This document shows positions 1 through 9,041 of a stretch of DNA of 64,000 nt, piece by piece (positions within the stretch are counted from its first letter, which is position 1; every line of letters starts with the position of its first letter). Source of the stretch: Asticcacaulis machinosus (GTDB taxonomy: Bacteria; Pseudomonadota; Alphaproteobacteria; Caulobacterales; Caulobacteraceae). The notes beneath the pieces were generated by a model. It made no database searches. It had not been told where the DNA came from and saw only the letters and a list, made by a program, of their open reading frames with translations. A program made the position numbers and the translations under genes. Location: positions 1 to 64,000 of the forward strand of contig NZ_JAQQKV010000002.1 of the NCBI RefSeq assembly GCF_028550435.1. Reading direction: 5' to 3'.

Positions 1-436
1 GAACCCTCAGCCAAACCACTCAAAACCCGTAGGCTTCCTCGTGGAGAGCGGCGCTTATAACCGCTCAGTTTTTCGTGTCAACTAGTTATTTTTAAAAAGT
101 TTTTAGAAATTCCAAAAACTCAAAAACTAACCAATCAACCCCACCAATCAGACCAAAACCTTCTCAGCGGAGCGGCGTAAGTAGTGACTACCCGGCGCCT
201 TGTCAATCAACTTTTTAAAAGAATTTCAGAAACCGAAGTTCTTCAGAATTTTGATCGACACCCTCAGACTTTCACACTGCTTTAGGCCTTAGTTATCAGT
301 GAGTTACCTCACCGAAGAACGTCGTCGCAAAAGCGTTTGTGTGTGTTCCCGTCGTCGGGAGGTCGGCTTCTATAGGCCCCATCCGGGGGAGTCAACGCCG
401 GTTATGACGTTTTTATGTTTTACCCACAGACAGGGG
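1..436. other. gene-free segment with two imperfect copies of an AT-rich motif
   Basis: I find no convincing gene here. Two related blocks lie at about 45-105 and 170-230. Each has a GAGCGGCG core, then a short spacer, GTCAA, and an A/T-rich tract containing TTTTTAAAA. Open frames in the stretch have no recognisable product. It may hold regulatory or structured sequence for a gene left of the window, but no function can be assigned. Confidence 0.4.
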
Positions 437-1246
437 CTAATCGCCGCCTTTTTCCTGAGTTTCAGCGCGCCTGGCCAGCACTTTGCCTCTGCCTTTGGTC
501 AAGGCCGTCACGACACCGCGGAAAGTACGCACTTCCTGTTCAGTAAATCGCGCCCGGCCCAACGCTACGCGCAGGTTACGCACCATCGAGTCTTTCTTTT
601 CCGGCGGAAAGAAGAAGCCGGCCTTTTCCAGCTCGTCCTCAAGCTGACCATATAAGCCGTGCACGATGCTGAGGTCGGCCGGCGCGTGCATGTTTTGCGT
701 AAACTCCGGCCTGGGTGCATCCAGCACCTGCAAGCGCCACTCATAAAGGACGATGTTGACCGCCTGAGCCAGATTGAGCGACTGAAAATGTGGATCGACC
801 GGAATGGTAATAATGCCCTGACAGAGTGCAATATCCGAGGTCTCAAGCCCTGCCCGCTCCGCCCCGAACAACAGGCCGGTTTTGGTATGACTTTGGGCAT
901 CCCTATATAGAGTATCGGCACAGCCGCGTGGCGTCATGATGGGAAGCTGGGTTTCACGTGGGCGGGCCGTCGTCGCATAGACGTGTTTCAGATCAGCAAT
1001 CGCGTCCGCCACCGTCGCAAACACCTTCGCCTCATCCAGTGGCCAGTTGGCGCCTGACGACATCGACCAGGCCCGCTCCTGCGGCCAGCCATCGCGCGGC
1101 GCCACCAGACGCAGCTCATGCAAACCGAAATTGGCCATGACGCGCGCGACCGCCCCGATATTGTCAGCCAGTTGCGGCCGGTCAAGGATCACACACGGTG
1201 GGGTCAGGTTAGGATCGCGCTCTGGCGCAGGGCGTTTGTCTTTCAT
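437..1246 (-). CDS. trmJ: TrmH/SpoU-family RNA 2'-O-methyltransferase (TrmJ-like)
   Basis: Predicted 269-residue SPOUT methyltransferase that transfers a methyl group from S-adenosylmethionine to a ribose 2'-OH; TrmJ members act on position 32 of tRNAs. Family motifs are visible: an N-terminal VILDRPQLADNIGAVARVM block (the N-I-G-A-x-A-R signature), a central GLLFGAERAGLE motif, and ITIPVDPHFQSLNLAQAV near the cofactor knot. The frame stays open upstream to 1399, but homology starts just after the ATG at 1246, and the preceding 51 residues look non-coding. The TrmJ assignment over other SpoU members rests on overall resemblance and could be wrong in substrate. Confidence 0.85.
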   Translation of the reverse strand: MKDKRPAPERDPNLTPPCVILDRPQLADNIGAVARVMANFGLHELRLVAPRDGWPQERAWSMSSGANWPLDEAKVFATVADAIADLKHVYATTARPRETQLPIMTPRGCADTLYRDAQSHTKTGLLFGAERAGLETSDIALCQGIITIPVDPHFQSLNLAQAVNIVLYEWRLQVLDAPRPEFTQNMHAPADLSIVHGLYGQLEDELEKAGFFFPPEKKDSMVRNLRVALGRARFTEQEVRTFRGVVTALTKGRGKVLARRAETQEKGGD

Positions 1247-1472
1247 AGGCCGGCTTATACGGGACGCGGTGGAGGTCGCAAACCGGCTTTTTAATAGAGG
1301 AGCGAAAACGGGCACCGTTATTTCTTCCGAAAGCCTGTTTCTGGATAAGGACGATGTGAAATAGACCGGCATTACCGCTCCCCAACCGCTTAATTCCACA
1401 ACTTATAAATTATGGCTTGGCATGGCCGGTCAAATCCCCTCTGATAAAGTCGGCTGAAAAGGGAGTTTGAGT

Positions 1473-3257
1473 ATGGCTGAGGCCGCACACGCCGTTGACC
1501 TGTTACCTGTCGTCGCTCTGTTGGGCGCGGGCGTCATTGCCGTGCCGCTGTTTAAACGGCTGGGGCTGGGCTCGGTGCTGGGTTATCTGGCGGCGGGGAT
1601 TCTGATCGGCCCGTTCGGCCTTAAAATCATTTCAGAACCGGCGACCGCCCTGCATGTCGCGGAACTGGGCGTGGTGATGTTCCTGTTTATCATCGGGCTT
1701 GAGATGCGGCCCGCGCGGTTATGGGCGCTAAGGGGGGATATCTTTGGTCTTGGCGTGGCTCAGGTCGGCCTGTGCGCCCTTTTGCTGACGGGCGTGGGCA
1801 TGGCCACCGGCTTTCCGATCGCCGCGTCTTTTGTCGCCGGGGCGGGTTTTGTGCTGACCTCCACCGCTATCGTCATGCAGTTGTTGCAGGAACGCAAGAC
1901 CATCAATGAACCGGCGGGCCAAAAGATGGTGTCGATCCTGTTGCTCGAAGACCTCGCCATCGTGCCGTTATTGATCCTCGTGACCTTTCTGGCGCCGGTC
2001 GTGCCGGGTAATGAGGGTGGCATAGACTGGGCGGCGATCGGGATTGGTTTAGGCTGCCTGATCGGTTTGTTTGTGGCGGGACGCTATCTGCTCAATCCGA
2101 TGTTTGCCCTGCTGGCCAATGCGCAGGCCCGTGAGGTGATGACGGCCGCCGCCCTGCTGGTGGTGCTGGGATCGGCCTATGTGATGCAACTGGGCGGGCT
2201 GTCGATGGCTATGGGCGCGTTTCTGGCCGGTGTGCTGTTGTCGGAATCGCATTTCCGCCATCAGCTAGAGGCCGATATCGAACCGTTCAGGGGTATTTTG
2301 CTGGGGCTGTTTTTTCTGGCGGTCGGTATGTCGCTCGATCTCAATATCGTCGCCGCCAACTGGCAGATGATCGCGTTCTATGTCTGCGCCTACATGATCG
2401 TCAAAGGCGTGGCCATCTATGCGGTGGCGCGCCTCATGAAATCCAACCATGGTCAGGCGCTGGAGCGGGCGGTGTTTATGGCGCAGGGCGGGGAATTTGC
2501 CTTTGTGCTCTATGCCGCGGCCACCACCGCTGGAATTATTTCGGGTGAGCAGAACGCCATACTGACCGCCATCGTCATCCTGTCGATGGTGCTGACGCCG
2601 CTGACCATCATCGGCCTGAGATATATCATGCCCAAGACGTCCGAAGACACCGATGGTCTTGATGCCCCGCATGACGACGAAGGCCATGTGCTGATTATCG
2701 GCTTTGGCAGGGTCGGTCAGGTGGCCAGCCAGATGGTCATGGCCGCCGGATATAAGGTCTCGACCATCGATAACGATGTCGAAATGATCCGCAGGGCCGG
2801 TGAATACGGCTTTAAGGTCTATTATGGCGACGGGGCCCGTCTCGATATTCTGCATGCCGCGGGCGCCCATCACGCCCAGGCTATTCTGATCTGCACCGAT
2901 AAGCCCGAAGATACCCTGAAGATTGTCGAACTGATCAAGGCAGAGTATCCTCTGGTGCCCGTCCTGACCCGCGCGTTTGACCGCTATCAGGCGCTGAAGC
3001 TGGTCGCCGCCGGTGTCGATCACCATGTCCGCGATACGTTTGAATCGGCGCTGGTTCTGGGCGCAAAGGCGCTGGAAACCCTGGGTGAAGATGGTGACGC
3101 CATATCCGAGATGGAGCGCACGGTGCGCGAACGCGACGAAGTCCGCTTTGAGATTGAACTGACCGGCGGGCTCGATGCCGGTAAGCGCATCTTCTACGGC
3201 GGGGCGGACTACCTTACCCGCAGCCGCAAGGCCGAGGCGGATGCGGGAATAGTATAA
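1473..3257 (+). CDS. CPA2-family K+/H+ (Kef-type) antiporter with TrkA-N domain
   Basis: Inner-membrane monovalent cation:proton antiporter of 594 residues. Roughly residues 10-385 form the multi-spanning exchanger domain, with the typical GLGSVLGYLAAGILIGPFG entry segment and FVLTSTAIVMQLLQE. Residues about 400-520 form a Rossmann RCK/TrkA-N domain starting HVLIIGFGRVGQVASQM, which binds nucleotide and gates transport in KefB/KefC. Length and order fit KefB/KefC. I chose the ATG at 1473 because GGGAG lies 7 bases upstream; a TTG two codons earlier would sit almost on that site. A short membrane protein gene follows 11 bp downstream, probably co-transcribed. Confidence 0.9.
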   Translation: MAEAAHAVDLLPVVALLGAGVIAVPLFKRLGLGSVLGYLAAGILIGPFGLKIISEPATALHVAELGVVMFLFIIGLEMRPARLWALRGDIFGLGVAQVGLCALLLTGVGMATGFPIAASFVAGAGFVLTSTAIVMQLLQERKTINEPAGQKMVSILLLEDLAIVPLLILVTFLAPVVPGNEGGIDWAAIGIGLGCLIGLFVAGRYLLNPMFALLANAQAREVMTAAALLVVLGSAYVMQLGGLSMAMGAFLAGVLLSESHFRHQLEADIEPFRGILLGLFFLAVGMSLDLNIVAANWQMIAFYVCAYMIVKGVAIYAVARLMKSNHGQALERAVFMAQGGEFAFVLYAAATTAGIISGEQNAILTAIVILSMVLTPLTIIGLRYIMPKTSEDTDGLDAPHDDEGHVLIIGFGRVGQVASQMVMAAGYKVSTIDNDVEMIRRAGEYGFKVYYGDGARLDILHAAGAHHAQAILICTDKPEDTLKIVELIKAEYPLVPVLTRAFDRYQALKLVAAGVDHHVRDTFESALVLGAKALETLGEDGDAISEMERTVRERDEVRFEIELTGGLDAGKRIFYGGADYLTRSRKAEADAGIV

Positions 3258-3268
3258 GGCTTGCTGGC

Positions 3269-3565
3269 ATGGATAAATATTGGACGGCAATCAGCGATTA
3301 TTACCAGCAAAATGAGCCCGTTATAAATGTGCTCATATTTATCTGCTCACTCATTTTGGCTGTAAGGTATTTCTTTTACCTAAAAGGAAAAGAAAAGATC
3401 GGGTCAAGGATCTGGGCTTTCTTTGACGTTCTGACGACATGGCTTCCGGCCAGTGATCCCGTCGAAGAGGATAAACAAGCCCGCAAAGACTCAGAAGAGG
3501 AAAGGCGTGAGTTCTTGAATAAACGAAAGGCGCGCAAGCCCGGCAATCTGACTGATGAAATGTAG
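3269..3565 (+). CDS. small single-pass membrane protein, unknown function
   Basis: A 98-residue protein with one hydrophobic segment at about residues 18-39 (VINVLIFICSLILAVRYFFY), then a short basic loop and a highly charged C-terminal half rich in E, K and R. It begins 11 bp after the Kef-type antiporter stop, which suggests one transcript. I recognise no family. An accessory role to the antiporter is possible from position only. The gene is more A/T-rich than its neighbours. Confidence 0.6.
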   Translation: MDKYWTAISDYYQQNEPVINVLIFICSLILAVRYFFYLKGKEKIGSRIWAFFDVLTTWLPASDPVEEDKQARKDSEEERREFLNKRKARKPGNLTDEM

Positions 3566-3719
3566 GGCGGTCTGCTCAAACCATCAGTTGTCGAATCCCC
3601 CTTTCATCCCAACCCTCTTTTCGTCTATAGGGAAACCTCTACCCGCTGCGGGAATGGCCCTGTGCGCCCTCCTGCGAAGCGCCGGTCTATTTTAAGGAAA
3701 CCCCTTTTAAGGAAAACTC

Positions 3720-4934
3720 ATGGCTAAGATCAAAGTTGCAAATCCGGTCGTCGATATCGACGGCGACGAAATGACCCGCATCATCTGGCAGTGGATCAAG
3801 GACAAGCTGATCCACCCCTACCTCGACATCGACCTGCAATATTATGATCTGGGCATGGAAAACCGTGATGCCACCGACGATCAGGTCACCATCGACGCAG
3901 CCAATGCCATTGCCGCCTGCGGCGTCGGCGTCAAATGCGCCACCATCACCCCTGATGAAGCGCGCGTGAAGGAATTCAGCCTGAAGAAAATGTGGAAGTC
4001 GCCGAACGGCACCATCCGCAACATCTTAGGCGGCGTTGTGTTCCGTGAGCCGATCATCTGCAAGAACGTGCCGCGCCTCGTCCCCGGCTGGACCCAGCCG
4101 ATCGTGGTTGGCCGTCACGCCTTTGGCGACCAGTATAAAGCGACTGACTTCCTCGTTCCCGGTAAGGGCACGCTGACCATGAAGTTCGTCGGCGAAGACG
4201 GTCAGGTCATTGAGCACGAAGTGTTCAAGTTCCCCGGCGCCGGCGTCGCTATGGGCATGTATAACCTCGACGAGTCGATCCGTGACTTTGCCCGTGCGTC
4301 GTTTGAATACGGCATTTCGCGCAACTATCCGGTTTACCTGTCGACCAAGAACACGATCCTCAAGGCCTATGACGGTCGCTTCAAGGACATTTTCCAGGAG
4401 ATCTTCGACGCTGAATATGCGGCGAAGTTCAAGGAACTGGGCTTAACTTACGAGCACCGTCTGATCGACGACATGGTGGCATCAGCCTTGAAGTGGTCCG
4501 GCGGCTTCGTTTGGGCCTGTAAGAACTATGACGGCGACGTTCAATCCGACACGGTTGCCCAAGGTTATGGTTCGCTGGGCCTGATGACCTCGGCTCTGGT
4601 CACGCCTGACGGCAAGATCATGGAAGCCGAAGCCGCCCACGGCACCGTCACCCGTCACTACCGTCAGCACCAGAAGGGCGAAGCCACCTCGACCAACTCG
4701 ATGGCCTCGATCTTTGCCTGGACCCAAGGCCTGTCGCACCGCGCCAAGCTGGACGGTAACGAGGAACTGGCCAACTTTGCCAAGACCTTGGAAAAGGTCT
4801 GCGTCGATACGGTTGAAGCCGGCTTCATGACCAAGGATCTGGCCCTGCTGGTTGGTGACAAGCAAGGCTGGCTGACAACTGAGGGTTTCCTCGACAAGAT
4901 CTCCGAGAACCTGTCGAAAGCACTGGCAGCTTAA
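3720..4934 (+). CDS. icd: NADP-dependent isocitrate dehydrogenase
   Basis: 404-residue TCA-cycle enzyme that oxidatively decarboxylates isocitrate to 2-oxoglutarate with NADP+. The opening [19 protein letters not shown], the [19 protein letters not shown] substrate-binding segment and [14 protein letters not shown] are hallmarks of the homodimeric, eukaryote-like type II NADP-IDH found in many alphaproteobacteria, not the E. coli type. The start is supported by AAGGAAAA 4 bases before the ATG. A similar TTTTAAGGAAA block lies just upstream, so the leader carries a tandem purine-rich repeat. Two hairpins follow the stop. Confidence 0.97.
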   Translation: MAKIKVANPVVDIDGDEMTRIIWQWIKDKLIHPYLDIDLQYYDLGMENRDATDDQVTIDAANAIAACGVGVKCATITPDEARVKEFSLKKMWKSPNGTIRNILGGVVFREPIICKNVPRLVPGWTQPIVVGRHAFGDQYKATDFLVPGKGTLTMKFVGEDGQVIEHEVFKFPGAGVAMGMYNLDESIRDFARASFEYGISRNYPVYLSTKNTILKAYDGRFKDIFQEIFDAEYAAKFKELGLTYEHRLIDDMVASALKWSGGFVWACKNYDGDVQSDTVAQGYGSLGLMTSALVTPDGKIMEAEAAHGTVTRHYRQHQKGEATSTNSMASIFAWTQGLSHRAKLDGNEELANFAKTLEKVCVDTVEAGFMTKDLALLVGDKQGWLTTEGFLDKISENLSKALAA

Positions 4935-4936
4935 TT

Positions 4937-5011
4937 CATGGGGGAAATGACTTTCCCCCATGCGCCCCCTTTGAAGATGAGAAGGCCGTCCGTTCTGCGG
5001 GCGGCCTTTTT
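4937..5011 (+). terminator. paired hairpins after icd, the second a typical intrinsic terminator
   Basis: A perfect 11-bp stem (CATGGGGGAAA, loop TGAC, TTTCCCCCATG; 4937-4962) comes directly after the icd stop. A second stem (AAGGCCGTCCG with CGGGCGGCCTT, 4982-5008, one G-U pair) runs into TTTTT and is the likely terminator. The first stem, with no T-run, may protect the mRNA 3' end or act in the other direction. Confidence 0.85.
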
Positions 5012-5079
5012 ACTTGGCCCGCTTGACAAGGCTGTCATGGCCGGATTGAGTGCAGCATAATTATAAGACGGGGGACGTG

Positions 5080-6225
5080 ATGAAAAGATTTGCTGCGGTT
5101 TTCATCGGCTCAGTATTATTTTGCGCCCCCGCTCAATCCGAAAGCCTTAAAGAAGTCGACTTCGCCAAGTGGCCGGAATTAGCCTTGGATGTGAATGCAG
5201 GCGGCAGGGTTGAACTCCAGACGATTCACTATCCGATAAAAGGCGATCGCTTAATGGCAACGCCGGAATTTCATCATCAATGGCCCGCAACCTATTTTGA
5301 ATCGTCTTTTAATAAGGGACGGGAAATTTACATATCTTTCTATGACCCGCCGATGAACCGATATCGCGTCATAATCGACGGCAAAACCATTGCCTTGCTG
5401 GATAAGCCCGGCACACCAACATACAAATTAACCGGTCTGTCGAATAAGGCGCATACAATTCGCGTCGAAAAAATTAACGAAAGCCAAAATAATCGGGGAA
5501 CGTTCCGAGGCTTCTTCTTAAAGACCGGCGCCACGGCCTTACCCCTGACCAAGCGCGCGCGGCAGATCGAGTTTATCGGCGATTCCGATATGGTCGGTTA
5601 TGCCAATACCTCAACCAAGCGCGAGTGCACCAAGGCCGAAGTGTTTGAAACCACCGACAGCCACAAGGCCTATCCGGCGCAGGTGGCGCGTACATATAAT
5701 GCCGATTTCCAACTGAACGCCTATTCCGGCATCGGCATTGTCCGCAATTATGATGGTAATGAGCCTGATCGGCCCATGCCGGTGCTCTATCCGCGCGTGC
5801 TGTTCGACGATCCGACACCCTATGACCGCAAAGGCTGGGCACCGCAGGTTATCGTCATCGCCATCGGCGGCAATGATTTTTCAACGCCGCTAAAACCCGG
5901 CGAAAAATGGAAAGACCTGGCCGCCCTACGCGCCGACTGGGAAACGGTTTATGTCAATTTCCTAAGCGATATCCGCGCCCAAAACCCCCACACCTTTATT
6001 CTCATGGGGATTCAGGACGGTTTTAATGACGATTATTTCAAGGCCTCCCAATCCGTCCTCGCCACCTATAAAGCGACTGGCGATACGCGGATCGGCGCCG
6101 TCGTTTACCCTAAACTCGAATCTACTGCCTGCGACTGGCACCCGTCATTGAACGACCACAAAACCATGAAGACTATCGTCGAGACCTTTATCGATACCCA
6201 CCCCGACATCTGGCAGGGAAAATGA
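5080..6225 (+). CDS. secreted SGNH/GDSL esterase, CE2-like (copy 1)
   Basis: 381-residue exported hydrolase. Residues 1-20 look like a signal peptide (MKRFAAVFIGSVLFCAPAQS). Residues about 40-150 resemble the beta-rich N-terminal domain of carbohydrate esterase family 2, and the rest is an SGNH domain: block I EFIGDSDMVGY with the nucleophile Ser near 169, block III IGGND, and the catalytic His in DWHPSLNDH near the C-terminus. CE2 enzymes remove acetyl groups from plant polysaccharides; the exact substrate is unknown. The ATG at 5080 follows a GGGG stretch; an upstream GTG would spoil the signal peptide. Its stop overlaps the next esterase start. Confidence 0.8.
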   Translation: MKRFAAVFIGSVLFCAPAQSESLKEVDFAKWPELALDVNAGGRVELQTIHYPIKGDRLMATPEFHHQWPATYFESSFNKGREIYISFYDPPMNRYRVIIDGKTIALLDKPGTPTYKLTGLSNKAHTIRVEKINESQNNRGTFRGFFLKTGATALPLTKRARQIEFIGDSDMVGYANTSTKRECTKAEVFETTDSHKAYPAQVARTYNADFQLNAYSGIGIVRNYDGNEPDRPMPVLYPRVLFDDPTPYDRKGWAPQVIVIAIGGNDFSTPLKPGEKWKDLAALRADWETVYVNFLSDIRAQNPHTFILMGIQDGFNDDYFKASQSVLATYKATGDTRIGAVVYPKLESTACDWHPSLNDHKTMKTIVETFIDTHPDIWQGK

Positions 6226-7376
6226 TGAAACCGATTACAACTGCATTATTGGCATCCCTGACTTTGGCGGCATCTGCACAGGCTCAGGTTTCACCGACCC
6301 CGCTTAGCGAGCACGTTGGAGGCCGCACCGTAACCGGCATCACTATGCGCCCGATCCCCGGTGCGAAACCTCAGCCGATGCGGCTGTATCCGGGGCGTTC
6401 AATTACCCCAACTCAGATGGTGGTCAGTCATACCCATCAGTGGCCAGGTATCTATACTGAGGCCACTTTTGATGGCACCGGCCTGATTGTCAGGCTGAAC
6501 GATTCCGTCAACATCCTGCGCCTATACATAGATGATCAACCGCCCGTTACGCTGACCAAACCCGGCCAGATTGATTATGAGGTCAAAGAGTTGCACCCCG
6601 GCGCTCATAGGATAAGGTTGGAGAAGATTACCGAATCCCAAAGCGATACCGCAAAGTTCGAGGGCTTCTACATCGTCGGGCAAGGCCACGAACTGGATAC
6701 GCCCACCCGCGCCCGTCAGATAGAGTTTATCGGCGACAGCTTTACGGTCGGATATGGCAATACCTCGCCCAAGCGAGAATGCACGACCGATGAAGTGTGG
6801 GCGACCACCGACACGTCACAAGCCTTCGGGCCGATGACCGCCAAATTCTATAATGCCGATTACCAGATCAATGCCTTTTCCGGCCGCGGCGTCGTGCGCA
6901 ACTATGATGGCTTTGCAGGCGACAAGCTGCCGACCTTGCACAACTACACTCTGTTTGACGGCAAGACCGAGTATAAGGCCGAAGGTTGGCAGCCGCAGAT
7001 CATCGTCATCGGCTTAGGTACCAATGATTTTTCAACTGCGCTTAAACCTGATGAAAAATGGAAAAACCGCGAAGACCTGCGCGCCGATTACCGCAAAACC
7101 TATGTGACATTCGTCAAAACCTTACGCACCAAAAACCCGACCGCGCAGTTCATCCTGATGGCGTCGGATCAATCGGACGGTGAAATCCGCGATCAGGTTT
7201 TGCAGGTCGAGAAAACGCTTGAGGCTCAGGGCGAAACGAAAGTCGATACGATCATCTTCACCGGCCTAGACTACGCAGGCTGCCACGCCCATCCGTCCGT
7301 GGCCGATGACCTGAAACTCAAAGGTCTGCTGATGGACTATATCAATGCCCGCCCGGAATTATGGCAGGGCAAATAA
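6222..7376 (+). CDS. secreted SGNH/GDSL esterase, CE2-like (copy 2)
   Basis: 384-residue paralogue of the preceding gene, overlapping it by 4 bp (ATGA), so the two are probably translationally coupled. It has a signal peptide (ASLTLAASAQAQ), the same N-terminal domain with a HQWP motif, block I EFIGDSFTVGYGNTS, block III LGTNDF and catalytic His in GCHAHPSVADD. The shared segments NTSxKREC and VRNYDG show a tandem duplication followed by strong divergence. Predicted to deacetylate sugars outside the cytoplasm. Its stop abuts the convergent nhaA stop with no gap. Confidence 0.8.
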   Translation: MMKPITTALLASLTLAASAQAQVSPTPLSEHVGGRTVTGITMRPIPGAKPQPMRLYPGRSITPTQMVVSHTHQWPGIYTEATFDGTGLIVRLNDSVNILRLYIDDQPPVTLTKPGQIDYEVKELHPGAHRIRLEKITESQSDTAKFEGFYIVGQGHELDTPTRARQIEFIGDSFTVGYGNTSPKRECTTDEVWATTDTSQAFGPMTAKFYNADYQINAFSGRGVVRNYDGFAGDKLPTLHNYTLFDGKTEYKAEGWQPQIIVIGLGTNDFSTALKPDEKWKNREDLRADYRKTYVTFVKTLRTKNPTAQFILMASDQSDGEIRDQVLQVEKTLEAQGETKVDTIIFTGLDYAGCHAHPSVADDLKLKGLLMDYINARPELWQGK

Positions 7377-8543
7377 TCAGACGGTCTTTCGGCTACACAA
7401 ACTGAGCACAATATAGCCGATCACGCCCGACAGGATAGAGCCTAACAGCACGCCTATCTTGACGGCATCCTGTGCTTCCGGATGGGTTGGGAAGGCCAGC
7501 AGTCCGATAAACAGGCTCATGGTAAAGCCGATCCCACACAGCAGCGACAGGCCGTAAATCTGCGGCCAGCCTGTGTCCTTGGGCATGGGCGCCAAGCCGG
7601 TTTTGATGGCCAAAAACGCCGCCGCAAACACGCCGATTTGCTTACCCACAAACAAACCTGCGGCCACACCGAGCGGAATGGGTTGCAACAGGGATTCAAA
7701 ACTGAACCCTTTCAGCGACACACCGGCATTGGCAAAACCAAAAATCGGCACGATCAGAAACGCCACCGGCTTATGCAGGGCATGCTCAAGGCGCACCAGC
7801 GGCGAATGGTGGTCATCGTGTTCGCCACGGTGCGTCGTCAGCGGGATAAACAGCGCCGTCGCCACCCCGGCCAGCGTCGCATGAACCCCCGACTTATAGA
7901 CCAACCACCACAGCACCGCTCCCACCGCCAGAAACAGCCACAGAGACTTGACTTTAAACCGGTTCATCAGGAACAGCAGGGCCAGCATCGCGCCCGCCGC
8001 CCCCAGCATCTGCAGGTTCAGATCCGCTGTATAAAAAATAGCGATGATGATCACGGCCGCCAGATCATCTATGATGGCCAGCGCCGTCAGAAAGACCTTC
8101 ATCGCCACCGGCACCCGCGATCCCAAGAGCGCCAGAACGCCGAGCGCAAAGGCGATATCGGTCGCGGTCGGTATAGCCCAGCCGCGTAAACTGTCAGGCG
8201 ATCCGGCATTAATCCCGACATAGATCAGGGCCGGTACTATCACCCCGCCTAAAGCCGCGATACCGGGCAAGGCCCGCCGTGACCAGGTCGATAACTGCCC
8301 CGTCAGAACTTCACGCTTGATCTCAAGCCCGACCATCAGGAAAAACACGGCCATTAAGGCGTCATTGATCCAGTGCTGAAGGCTCAAACCCGCCACATAG
8401 ACATGCAGAAAATGGAAATAATCCTCCGCCAGCGGGGAGTTGGCCACGATCATCGCCGCCACCGCTGCGGCCATCAGGATCATCCCCCCGGCCGCTTCAC
8501 TTTGCAGGAATGCAGTCGTCATGTTTAAGGTTTTACGGATCAT
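7377..8543 (-). CDS. nhaA: Na+/H+ antiporter NhaA
   Basis: 388-residue inner-membrane antiporter that exports Na+ or Li+ in exchange for protons. Strong family matches: [41 protein letters not shown] and [16 protein letters not shown], where the two Asp residues correspond to the NhaA ion-binding pair, plus [18 protein letters not shown] and [13 protein letters not shown] place the start at [14 protein letters not shown], which matches the family length. The frame remains open to 8669, but that part coincides with a leader rich in potential RNA stems. Confidence 0.96.
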   Translation of the reverse strand: MIRKTLNMTTAFLQSEAAGGMILMAAAVAAMIVANSPLAEDYFHFLHVYVAGLSLQHWINDALMAVFFLMVGLEIKREVLTGQLSTWSRRALPGIAALGGVIVPALIYVGINAGSPDSLRGWAIPTATDIAFALGVLALLGSRVPVAMKVFLTALAIIDDLAAVIIIAIFYTADLNLQMLGAAGAMLALLFLMNRFKVKSLWLFLAVGAVLWWLVYKSGVHATLAGVATALFIPLTTHRGEHDDHHSPLVRLEHALHKPVAFLIVPIFGFANAGVSLKGFSFESLLQPIPLGVAAGLFVGKQIGVFAAAFLAIKTGLAPMPKDTGWPQIYGLSLLCGIGFTMSLFIGLLAFPTHPEAQDAVKIGVLLGSILSGVIGYIVLSLCSRKTV

Positions 8544-8700
8544 GGCATGCTTTTTTTGTGGTATACTCCCTGCCATCATAGGGGCATTTGCCTCTGGGTC
8601 ACCTGTTTTCGGGTGCCTCTGGCTGAAAATCGGACTGCAAATCCCGCGGATCGTCTTTGAGCCGCCCATGCCAAAATTTTATATGCGGCAGGGTTTCGCC
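8544..8700 (-). promoter_or_regulatory. structured nhaA leader, candidate ion-sensing riboswitch
   Basis: About 157 bases between nhaA and the divergent gene contain several possible stems when read as nhaA RNA. A nine-base motif, CCAGAGGCA, occurs twice (complement of 8614-8622 and 8589-8597) around a GGCACC/GGTGACC stem, and TGCC/GGCA can pair near the GGGAG that precedes the start. Conserved nhaA-associated leader RNAs (nhaA-I and nhaA-II motifs, reported as Li+ riboswitches) are known from proteobacteria. I cannot verify a match to their consensus by eye. Confidence 0.4.
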
Positions 8701-8760
8701 GACTGACAGCTTATGAACCGGAGATTATTCTTCAGCGCCACCCTTAAGGGAGAGTGCATC

Positions 8761-9000
8761 ATGGCTACACACCACCACGCCCCCCATGACGTCGATACCG
8801 ACGAACCCGGAAAGCCGCCGGTTACTGGTTTTCCGTGGGTTATCGTCACGGCTATTGTCCTGATTTTAGGGCTGATCATCGCGTTCACCGCTGTTGATCC
8901 GTCGAGCCCGACCAATAATGCCGCCGATGCCGCTTATCAGGATAACCATCCCGGTTCAGTTTCAGATCCGCAAACGCCACCGCCGGCCGGCGCAAATTAA
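8761..9000 (+). CDS. small His-rich single-pass membrane protein
   Basis: 79-residue protein with a His/Asp-rich N-terminus (MATHHHAPHDVD), a Pro/Gly segment, one transmembrane helix at about residues 27-47 (WVIVTAIVLILGLIIAFTAV) and a polar C-terminal tail ending in a Pro-rich stretch. The start is set by AAGGGAGAG 5 bases before the ATG. It is divergent from nhaA and precedes a halogenase-like gene. I recognise no family. Confidence 0.65.
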   Translation: MATHHHAPHDVDTDEPGKPPVTGFPWVIVTAIVLILGLIIAFTAVDPSSPTNNAADAAYQDNHPGSVSDPQTPPPAGAN

Positions 9001-9041
9001 ACTGACTTTCGCCGCCCAACGTTACACGCTATGTTTTGCTT

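Noticed and set aside
1247-1399. N-terminal extension of the TrmJ-like protein
   Set aside because: The extra 51 residues resemble no SpoU protein, and homology starts right after the ATG at 1246.
3566-3719. Possible tRNA in the icd leader (GTTGTCGAATCCCCC resembles a T-arm)
   Set aside because: No acceptor or anticodon stem can be built around it.
8544-8669. N-terminal extension of NhaA by 42 residues
   Set aside because: The frame is open, but family alignment begins at MIRKTLNM and the extra part overlaps predicted RNA stems with no signal or domain.
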